This document shows, piece after piece, positions 40,201 to 52,200 of a stretch of DNA of 64,000 bases. A model generated the notes under the pieces. It made no database searches and was not told the DNA's origin. It saw only the letters and a list, made by a program, of their open reading frames with translations. Source of the DNA: Liolophura sinensis (taxonomy: Eukaryota; Mollusca; Polyplacophora; Chitonida; Chitonidae); assembly GCF_032854445.1 (NCBI RefSeq), contig NC_088305.1, forward strand, positions 14,925,717-14,989,716, read 5' to 3'. Each line of letters starts with the position of its first letter. Position 1 is the stretch's first letter. A program made the position numbers and the translations under genes.

Positions 40201-43200
40201 AGTTATAATTTCTCCACTATACTTGCTATATATCACATCCTTAGTTATAATTTCTCCACTATACTTGCTATATGTCACATCCTTAGTTATAATTTTTCCA
40301 CTACCCTTGCTATATATCACATCCTTAGTTATAATTTCTCCACTATACTTGATACAGGTAAATATCACATCCTTAGTTATAATTTCTCCACTATACTTGA
40401 TACATGTAAATATCACATCCTTAGTTATAATTTCTCCACTATACTTGCTATATATCACATCCTTAGTTATAATTTCTCCACTATACTTGATACATGTAAA
40501 TATCACATCCTTAGTTATAATTTCTCCACTATACTTGCTATATATCACATCCTTAGTTATAATTTCTCCACTACACTTGCTATATATCACATCCTTAGTT
40601 ATAATTTCTCCACTATACTTGCTATATATCACATCCTTAGTTATAATTTCTCCACCATACTTGCTATATATCACATCCTTAGTTATAATTTCTCCACCAT
40701 ACTTGTTATATATCATATCTTTAGTTATAACTTCACCACTATACTTGATACATGTATATATCACATCCTTAGTTATAATTTCTCCACTATACTTGCTATA
40801 TATCACATCCTTAGTTATAATTTCTCCACTATACTTGCTATATGTCACATCCTTAGTTATAATTTTTCCACTACCCTTGCTATATATCACATCCTTAGTT
40901 ATAATTTCTCCACTATACTTGATACAGGTAAATATCACATCCTTAGTTATAATTTCTCCACTACACTTGCTATATATATCACATCCTTAGTTATAATTTC
41001 TCCACTATACTTGCTATATATCAAATCCTTAGTTATAATTTCTCCACTATACTTGATACATGTATATATCACATCCTTAGTTATAATTTCTCCACTACAC
41101 TTGCTAAATATGCATACTATCTGTTTACTTCCATATTTCACCAATATCTGATTTATACACGTATTATACTTTGCATATTTGTTTCTTCTTGCCACTACCG
41201 TTGTGTTTTACATGTGTTGTTTTGATCTTTCCTATTTCATGCTTTGCATCTTTCATTCCCCCACCTCACTGTCTTTTTTTAACCTAATAATGCTTTCTAT
41301 TACATCAAATGCCGTCGCGGCCTCCGTGGCTCAGTCGGTTAGCGCGCTAGCGCAGCGTAGTGACCCAGAAGCCTCTCACCAATGCGGTCGCTGTGAGTTC
41401 AAGACCAGCTCATGCTGGCTTCCTCTCCGGCCGTACGTGGGAAGGTCTGCCAGCAACCTGCGGATGGTCGTGGGTTTCCGCCGGGCTCTGCCCGGTTTCC
41501 ACCCACCATAATGCTGGCCGCCGTCGTATAAGTGAAATATTCTTGAGTACGGCGTAAAACACCAATCAAAAAAAAAAAAAAAAATCAAATGCCGTCAATA
41601 TTGTAACTACAGCATATTGTGTTTCACTCACTGTCCTCTTCAGCACTTAACATATGACCTTGCCCCCAGTCATGCTGATTGCCTGCACCTCCCCCCAGCG
41701 GAAACTCATCCTCATCTGCGTCAGATCCTGTGGGCTCTCCTACACTGGCTGGATCAGAGAAACACATATGCTACTTTATGAAAACATACATAAACCTACA
41801 ATGACCCGAAAGCCTCTCACCAAAGCAATCACTGTGAGTTCACGTCTAGTCCATGCGAGCTTCCTCTCGTGTCGTTGAGATGGTCGTGAGTTGTCCCTGG
41901 GCTCTGTCCTCTTTCCTCCAACCATAATACTGGCCTCCTTTGTGTAAAGGAAACCAACAACCATCTACAGGTTGCTGAACACATTTCTACTTACGACCAT
42001 AGAGGAAGCCAACATGAGCTCACAGATACCTCATTGGTGGGCGGCTCTTGGCTGTGGGTCTCTTGGCCACAGAGGCCTCCCAAGGCAACATTTGACCCAC
42101 ATCATTTCAAATAGCCCTGGGGAGACCACTTCCTTACCTGGCCAGGTGTCAATGATAAATATATAGCTGATCTATCTGGAGCTTGATTCAAACCTGCAAA
42201 AGCCAATATGGCCACCAAGGATGTTTCATTGTTTTATGGCCTTTGCTTTCTTTTCTGAATATTTTTTAATGCCATGCTCAAGAAGTTTTCACTCACATAA
42301 TGGCGGCAGGTGTTTTGTGGGGTAGAGGAAACAGAAGGTTACTACAGAAAATCCTGTACAAACTTGAACAGGTACCTGCTACAGCTTGGGGCTGTTCTGT
42401 CTTCTTCAGGACAAGGGATCCAGAGGGTATCAGACGCAGCTCAGATAGCGACTTCTGTATGTCTGACACACTGAACTCATACCTTGGGAATGGCTGGGAA
42501 GAGAACATAAACACAAATCAATGGCTTAGAGAGGCTGAAAATAGTGACACTTCGCTTGACATGTTTCTATGTTTCCCACACCTAGATAAGCCTCATGCTG
42601 GACATGTTTCTACTTTTTCCATACCTGGATAAGCCTCATGCTGGACATGTTTCTATGTTTCCCATACCCGGATAAGCCTCATGCTGGACATGTTTCTATG
42701 TTTCCCATACCTGGATAAGCCTCATGCTGGACATGTTTCTAGGTTTCTATGTTTCTCATACCCGGATAAGCCTCATGCTGGACATATTTCTATGTTTCCC
42801 ATACCTGGATAAGGCACAGCCTGGACATGTTTCTATGTTTCCCATACCTGGATAAGCCTCATGCTGGACATGTTTCTATGTTTCCCACACCTGGATAAGC
42901 CTCATGCTGGACATGTTTCTATGTTTCCCATACCTGGATAAGCCTCATGCTGGACTTGTTTCTAGGTTTCTATGTTTCTCATACCTGGATATGCCTCATG
43001 CTGTACATGTTTCTATGTTTCCCACACCTGGATAAGGCACATGTTGGACATGTTTCTATGTTTCCCATACCTGGATAAGCCTCATGCTGGACATGTTTCT
43101 ATGTTTCCCATACCTGGATAAGCCTCATGCTGGACATGTCTTTATGTTTCTCATACTTGGATAAGGCACATGCTGGACATGTTTTTATGTTTCCCATACC

Positions 43201-46200
43201 TGGATAAGCCTCTTGATGGACATGTTTCTATGTTTCCCATAACTAGATAAGGCACATGCTGGACATGTTTCTCTGTTTCCCATACCCGGATAAGCCTCAT
43301 GCTGGACATGTTTCTATGTTTCCCATACCCGGATAAGCCTCATGCTGGACATGTTTCTAGGTTTCTATGGTTCCCATACCTGGACATGCCTCATGCTGGA
43401 CATGTTTCTATGTTTCCCACACCTGGATAAGGCACATGCTGGACATGTTTCTATGTTTCCCATACCTGGATAAGCCTCATGCTGGACATATTTCTATGTT
43501 TCTCATACCTGGATAAACCTCATGCTAGACATGTTTTTGTTTCTCATACCTGGATAAGGCACATGCTGGACATGGTTCTATGTTTCCGATACCTGGATAA
43601 GACACAGCCTGGACATGTTTCTATGTTTCCCATACCTGGATAAGGCACATGCTGGACATGTTTCTGTGTTTTCCATACCTGGATAAGCCTCATGCTGGGC
43701 ATGTTTCTATGTTTCGCATACTTGGATAAGGCCCATGCTGGACATGTTTCTATGTTTCCCATACCTGGATAAGGCACATGCTGGACATGTTTCTATGTTT
43801 AGTGGCCACGAAGTCCCATACAGCCTTTAGTTTATCATTTGGGGAAAAAGTCTCTTTTACAGCACGCCCATCCGGTAAGCGAACCTGTGACGGAGAAAAG
43901 TACAGGAAAACATTTTTCATAGATGTGTAAAATAGGAGTTCACTATTCCAGTCTCTCGTCAGCATTATTAAGTTCATCTCTGACAACTGATAGTTATTTA
44001 TTTATATTTGATTAGCGTTTCACGTTATACTTGAAAATAGTCCAGGACCATCCACAGGTTTCTGGCAGACCTTCCCACAAACGGCCAGAGGAGAGCTAAC
44101 ATGAGCTGGACTTACACTCACAGCAACCGCATTGATGAGAGGCTCCTAGGTCTTTGTGCCATGCTGGTGTGCTAACCAAATACAAGTACAGGCTGGTATT
44201 TATTTATTTATTAATTTGATTGGTGTTTTACGCCGTACTCAAGAATATTTCACTTATATGACGGCGGCCAGCATTATGGTGGGAGAAAACGGGGCACAGC
44301 CTGGGAGAAACCCACGACCATTCGCAGGTTGCTGACAGACCTTTCCATGTACGACCAAAGTGGAAGCCAGCATGGGCTGCACTTGAACTCACAGCAACTG
44401 CATTGGTGACTTCTGGGCCATGACACTGCGCTAACACTAATTAGGCCACCTGTAACACTAATTAGGGCATTATAAGAGATATGGATGTGTGTTTGACCAT
44501 CTGTGGACCCCACATAGGAAAATATGTGACAACATTTCCATGTGGGCTTCAAAACAAATATCTTCGTGATTCTCATGTTTTACCCATAAGGGTCAAATTT
44601 TCATCGCCCCTCCTTGGTCCCACATCTGTGCCCACCCCAGACCGTGTGTGCCCACAGATGTGCTATCTGTGATACTTCATCGGTCCACCAAGTTCTTCGC
44701 CTATCTCCTTTCTTTCCAATCAAGGAAGGATGAGAATGACGATGGTCTGTCTCAGCTCCAGATTTCACAGGGATTTCAAGGCCGACTATCAGCAGTGAAG
44801 TCCAGGGGAGAACTGGACGGACTCTGACCACACCTATCTATGACCACAAACCTGAATGACACATTTGTCTCCCTCTTGTGATGGCTTGGTTGGAGCTGTA
44901 ACGGGAGGGCTTCTACTGCTCTGTTTGGGAGGACTCGGGGCGTCAAGGTGCGCACCCTGTAGAGCTTTCTTCTTTTCTCGGTCCTCTGCAATTCGCTTCA
45001 ATGCTTCAGCTCTTGCCTGAGAAAGACAAAAAAACAAAACTGTTAGTTTCAGAGTTTGACCTGTCCATTTCTTTGCACATGTACGCACGAATTTTCCAAA
45101 CATTGAAATAAAATGGAAAGACTGCCACACTATCTGGAACATTATTTCTATTACGCTTCGGCTTTTCCTACTACATCCGTGTACAATGGTGAACATCAAT
45201 GTGCATGAAATGAGAGGTACATGCATGGGAACATACACAAGGCAGGACTCGTGTCACCATAATCACCCTTGGGCCTGCAGTGTATCATTCTAAAATTTCT
45301 TCTCTTCTGCATTTACTGTATCAAAATTAACAACGGCAAGGAAAAAAAACCCTATCATTATTTCTTGATTAACAATCCACTGAGGTTCTGGTAATGTTGT
45401 GCATAATCCAGACAAAAGGAATAAAATATACAAACACAACCAATGGAATTACGAATGCCACCCCTAAACAAACTTTAACAAATAACAACTAATAACAAAC
45501 CCTTTTATCCTGAGCTTTTTGATCTTTTGCCAGTTTTTTAGCTGCTTCTCTCTGTTTTTCCAAAAACTGTTCTTTTATTTTCCTCTGGTCTTCACTCAGG
45601 CTCAGGCGACTCACTATCTTCGTCTCACTTTCCATTTCACTCTCCTGATTGGCTGGCGTTTTGTCATGTGACCCAGCTGCACTGTCACATGACTCTGATC
45701 CCCGGTCATGTGACTGGGATAAGTTATCATGTGACCCTGAGGACGAATCACTGGGAGCCACTGGATTTACAAATGGGTTGGAGGATGGAGTAAGGTTGCC
45801 AGGGTTCTATGAACAAAAGACAAGAATATGACTAGTTGCAAATTATTTTAAAAAATGACAGTTTGCTCATGTTTTACCATCACTTAAAGTGAACAAAAAG
45901 ACTGCCACTATATATATACATAGAAAAAAGGATATAGGACACAGTTATCACAGGAAAATATGCACAAAATTCTGTGAAGTTTTGAAAGCCCAGAAGATGA
46001 AGTTCAAAATTGGGGATATGACACTGACGGACAATTCACTCCGAGTAGCCATGTTGCAGATGCCTATCACTAGTGCTGAAGGACTCACATGAAAATCGGC
46101 TGTCGCGGCAAAATAAAAACCTATTAGCTCTCAATTGTCAGTGAGGTTTCTTATAGTTGATAAACAAATATCGATGCAATAAATCGCATTTTGCAGTTAG

Positions 46201-49200
46201 TTAAATGTTACACTGATGCATTTTATACCACATATTTATAAACCGGGAACTGAGAATGGCTGCCCATATCACATACATTTTGGACAGGAGACTGCAGCAA
46301 CTTGCCAGGGGAACGTTTTTTCCTTAGCAATGTCAGATTTATTTCGAAAATATCTTCCCGAAATCTGCATGAAAGAGTCTCTTATTAATCAGAAGGTCCA
46401 GTAAATTCCCTGATGTCGGTACAGCCAGCTAGGCCGAATGCTTACACCCATGCAGGACGAGCACGAACAGGACTGCTAAAACACAACACTTGTGCCTGCA
46501 AAGATTGCCCAGACCAAATGCCAAGCTAAAAGAAACATTGGCCCTTTGAAAGTGGGACTGAACTGACAATATTTGTTTGCCTATTAGGCGTTTCTGTTTA
46601 TATTTTCTCATTGGCATATTGTTTAATACTGATGGTATGGGACAGCTGCTAGGTCTTGTGACATCAGTCTAGATAGCTCTAACATGACAAAATGGCGTCA
46701 CCAAATGAGTGTCTAGGTACTGACGATCACTTGCTATTTATTTGTTGATAAGAGAGGTAGATTTTTAAAAATATTTTTAGAACATTTCTGGAATACTGCT
46801 TTAATAATCAATTCAGCTTTAGTGGCTGATTATAGGTTCACTTTAACATTATTTTCGGTCATTTCACAACAGTTTCACCTTGCAAAAAGGAACAGCATAT
46901 TGTAACTCTGTCTGTGTCTTGACTGAGTTTAAATCTGTACTACACAGTATTATATGGCTGTAAGTGTACAGTGTAGTACAATGAAATCAGCCAAATTGTA
47001 CCATGTAACTGGCCTGTGCTTGGAGCGATATTATTTTGGACATTGTGCGGCAGCAATTAAGGGAGATAACTTTATATGTTGAAACATCTGAGGGCGCTGC
47101 AGTGTGTATCAATCATTTGCTTGTAGCGTTTCTGCAAACACTTCCTAGGTTAAAATGTTGACTGAAGAATAAATTTCACTATTTACTGATTTCCAAATTC
47201 TGCAAAAGACTATTGCGAATATCAAAAACGATCTTTAAGTGCTGGGTACAAACTGCATTACCCGACCAGAATAGGGAGATCGAAGAAATTCCTTCATTCC
47301 AGGCCAGCTAAATCTATGCGTATCCTCGGCCGTTATTTGCATGGGGGGAGAAAGTCCTTGGACAGGTTGAGTTATACAATAAATAGGTTACTGACACATG
47401 TTTTGTGGCATCTCGCCAATTACGGATTTTCAACACAACACGGATTCACACCATACTACTCTATAATGTACAAAACACTTTACAATAACCTAATAGTATT
47501 TCACCTACAGTATTAAAGAGTACAGCTGGCATAAAGAGTAAAAACCAGAGCAGTGACGACAGTGTGATAGAGGGCAAATGGTCACTTGTAACAGGTGAAA
47601 TCCGGTCTCTTGTCAATTTACCTCAGTTACTATTTCGTTTTAACGGCCCAGGTAAATCAGGTGCATGTGTGACTATCACAACCTTACTGATTGAAAATTC
47701 CTCTCCGGCTGTAAGTGGGAAGGTCTCTCAGCAACCTGCAGATGGTCGTGGGTTTCCCCTGGGCTGTGCCCGGCTTCCACCCACCATAATGCTGATCGCT
47801 GTCTTATAAGTGAAATATTCTTGAGTACGGCGTAAAACACCAAACAAATAAATAAATAAATACTGACTGAAGACAACCCCACTGATCAATGACAGGTGGT
47901 GTTAAATGATCAGCTTGTCTGTCATACCTGACCAACAAGATTCCAGACCAGAATCTAACTGGTGATCAGCATCCGTAACCATAGATTATAATCAACAGTT
48001 ACTTAATAATGGGTAAAAATATTTTTTATTTATATAAAGGTGAAATGTCACAATTTTCTTAACTGATAAAAGTGATGTTTCACTCATTTAGATATCACTT
48101 TTATTATTACATTTTGATATCTCAGTTTCAGACACCATGACATCAAAAAAGAAACATTTTGTTTTATGACGTTCAAATCCAAGCTCAGCAGAATGACATC
48201 ATAATACAAGTTCAATCAACTTTAACATTCCTACCTCACACAACAAGACACGATGTCATACAAGAGGTCTTGTGCGACGTCACGCTATATACAAAAGCCT
48301 GTGAAGGTGCACAGCTAAAAACAGTTCTTAATCTTGTTCAAATACACAATCATGACACCGCCAAAGTATAAACAATAAATAGAATATTGCACAGTGAAGG
48401 TTGAATGACATAAATATTTTTTGAGTAAAAGTTAGAAATTATAACCTACTTGACAGTTCGTATCTCTTGGGTCATTCTCACCTCTCGCTTGGAAAAAAAT
48501 ATCTTATGGTATTCAACCTTCACTGTAAAATATTCTCTATATATCTGGTCACATGTTTCGCCTTCTGATGCCTCTCCAGCTAACTACTAAAATTCATAAA
48601 GCGGAGAATCTCAACATTTGTCCATCTATATGTGCAGAGACAACTATGCTTAAAAAGGCTATGCCACTGATTTTTGGCACAAATTCATATTCGCTTGTCA
48701 AAAAAAATTTTCTGCATTTACCCAGAACGTTTCAAATTATTGCCTTGTCTTTTAGTGAATATCAGATTTACACCTGCCCTTGACATAGTATTTTTTGTGA
48801 CTAGAAAGTCTGAAAAGTTTACAATGCTTTATAAATTTCAGGAACTTTATTACTGATTTGAACAGATGAGGGTGATATTTTGTGAAAGGTAATTTTTTGG
48901 GGCTATTCTAGAATAATACATGCAACAAATATTCAATCAGATTTGCACTCACATATTTTATGCCAAAAATCTTTGGGACTCTTTAACACAACTGAGTCTT
49001 GTTATCGCAAAGTGAACCGTTCAGAGATTATGTTTACCTTTTTCACTTTAGGGCTTTTTAAATAAAAAAAAAACAAAAAAAAACACACAATTATAAAACG
49101 ATCAGGCCAGTAATGGGTTTACATTACGGGGGAAGCCTTCAGTCCAGCAGGGGAGACAACTGATGCACAACTGTCAATCTCTCCTACAAAATCATACCTT

Positions 49201-52200
49201 CTGAAGCTTTAAGCTTGCTGTAGGCTGTGTGGCCACTTTTCCTGGCTTTCCCTGCAGTATCCTATATGAAACGAACATAAATAATAACGGTTGTGTTAAA
49301 TCGTAAATAAAGTGTAACATATGAAAGGCGAGTTTCCCACAAGGCTTACTGTAATACCTCTATTTTTGTCAGACAGATCCACATAGTTATCATAATAATT
49401 GATTCCGAGCTATCTCAAATCTGAATCTAGTGCTCTACTGACTTGTAACATGAAATATAATTCATTTATTTGATTGCTGTTAAATGCCATACTTAGTCAA
49501 AGAGTCAGGTTTATGGGTTACGGAAACCGAAGTAAATCATATGTAACATACAGATACATACATGTACAAGTAAAATATTGTTGGAAGAAAAGTGGCTCTT
49601 CATGAAACCTCACACTTCACAATCAGCTACATGTGCATTGCTCACAACTTATTGTCACCTGTCCAACAGTGGGTTTGAACCAGAATCTCATGGTGTCCTA
49701 GAGACACAAAGGCATCTTGGCAAACTCTTGCACAGCCCACTACCCTTATGATACAAACCTGTTGAATAATCATGGCTTTGTAATTAAAATTCCTTTCTGG
49801 CTATGCTTACCTCATGTAAAGCAAAAAGCATGTCTAAACAAAAGTAAATAAATTCAAGACAAACTTCCATGCTCTCTGGACAACAGCATAAACTCAGGGG
49901 AGACAACTTTGTAACATCGTTTCATGGCTACTCATCAAAACATACAGTTAAGCTGGATCATATGTGTTGTCACTGTATTTAGTTTTCTTACAACAATAGC
50001 ACAGAGTCTTACTTACCATTCTAAAGCAGCTTCTACTGAGAGCTTTCCTGCACTGACAGCATCTTGACAGTCTCCCAGCTCAAACCCCATGGACATCAGA
50101 CACACAATCAAGTCATCGATGCTCTGAAACAGTACATGTAGCTACGTTATCCATTTTTGTAAGTACAACTGATATGTATGGTAAATGTGTCTTCATAAAC
50201 ATGTGGTAGCCTTTCTCATCATCATAAGTTTCATACCAGTTCTGCAAAAGGAGAAGCATAAAATACATTTCTTGTCTTTGAGCACCGGCCCCGATAGCAC
50301 AGTTGTTAGAACGTCCGCTTCGGGAGAGGTAGATCCAAGATCAATGCTGGGTCCCTTTAGAAGAGGAAATTTTAACATCCTTGCTTGGCGTTCAGCATAA
50401 AAGGGATAGTGTAACGCCTGTTTGACATGTATCAATATGATGGGGCGGCTTACTTGCCTGCGGCAAGGTGTCTCAATGAAGCAGCACTAGATAAAAAAGC
50501 GGTGGAAATCTGTCCTGCAACAAGGAGGCACATTACATGCACTGTAAGGATTCCTTCATCGTCAAATGACTGAAAAATTATTAAGTGCAAATTTAAACCC
50601 CAAGCACTCACTCATTCACTCTAGTCTTCGACCACATTTTTAGAGAGTGTCTTGGTTCAGCTGGCTGTCTCATTCAGCTTGACCAATAAGCTTTTGCTAG
50701 AGTTCAGTGACATTTTAGGAAATGAAGTCAGACACTTGAATACAGCTTAAACTGGTTCTGTTTATTTATTTACTCATTGAATTGTTGTTTAACACCACAA
50801 TCAAAGATTTTTCGCTTAAACACTGGTGGTAAGTGTTACAGGTGGAGAAAACGGGAGTGCCCCACATAAATCAATAACTGACGACCTTTCCCAAAAGGGG
50901 CGTACAGATATGCACCCCATACTGGTGGAGGACAAGTAGTCTTGCATGGATGTCGGACACTTACAGGAGAAGAAAATTTAAATATCAATCAAATAAAATT
51001 GAAAAGAGTATGTAATTCCTCGCAGGTGCATGCCATAAAGAACATGTACCTCAAGTTGATAAATTAAAACTAAAGTCTGCGCCAACATCCGCCGTAGGCG
51101 ACTCCATTTTGCCTAAGAACTAGTCCTGAAGTCTTCAGTGTTAGGAGGAGAATTGCCATTGGAAACCGACGAAGTGCATTTCTTACATTTTTGGTAGAAC
51201 TCTTGTTCTCAGAAGGTAGGGAACAGTACAACTTGTTTCTGCTTGACGATCAGGAAACCAGAATGTTGGATGTACGTTCCGAGTTTACGCGAACAAGCTG
51301 GCAGTTCTAAGGACTCGCATTGGCTGAGAGACAAAACACCCCGAGCATAAACTACATAGTGTTTAAGATGGAGGACGTGATGGACTCAGCGATTTATGCC
51401 AGCTTTGCCGTATTCAGGCTTTATGTGTGTGGCGAGGAAAAATCGCAAAATTATGCAGCAGGCACCGCCAGATAGAAAAAACTGTGCTCTTTTCAGCCTA
51501 CAGTGTCATGTTTTTAAGTGTTCTTCCCCTTTAAATCCAGATTAAACTGGTTTGGTAGATGTTGTTGAACAGCATAAACATACTCAAGAATTTTTCAGTT
51601 CAACAATGGAGGTAGGGGTAAGTGTTATGGGTGGAGAAAACTAGAGCGCTCAACTTAAACCAGTGAGGAAGTTAAAACTTCCTCTCTTTAAGTCTTGACC
51701 CAGGTTTGATCCTGGATCTACCACTGTGCTATTGGGGCCGTCATATATCACACTGAAGAATCATTGATCATAATATACAGCTGCAGTAAGTTAAATGGAG
51801 AAAAGAGTGCCCCTAGACAGTAAAATATTTTCTACCAAGTACCTGCCTGGCAAGCCTCTTAACTGAAAGTCGAAACCGAAAAATGGCTACCATCATTGAT
51901 CTGCAGCATATCATGCAGCTGCAGCCAGACATACCAAAACTTACTGTAATTCCTCCACCTACTTGCATGTTTGTGTAATGGGAGCAGCTTTCCAGTGCTT
52001 ATACCAACAGCATTTAGTGGAAATTTCCCTTTAGCTCAGTCAGCACAGCGCTGGACTTAGGCTGCTGAGAGTCTTGGGAGAGGGGAAGGGTTTAAGTGGG
52101 GATGAGTGTAACAGGAGCAGCTTTCTAGTGCTTATACTAGCAGCAGCTAGTGGGAATTTCCCTTAAGCTCAGTTGGTAGAGTCTTGGACTTTAGATGCTG

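Noticed and set aside
39574-40990. 454- and 461-codon frames on opposite strands
   Set aside because: They come from stop-free 42/48-bp repeat units; both strands open at once is a composition effect.
42300-42360. Similarity of TGTGGGGTAGAGG...CTACAGAAAA to the 4060-4391 MITE
   Set aside because: Only one short arm-like stretch is seen in intron 7, too little to call a copy.
45649-45831. Plus frame of 60 codons over exon 4
   Set aside because: Antisense shadow of coding exon 4.
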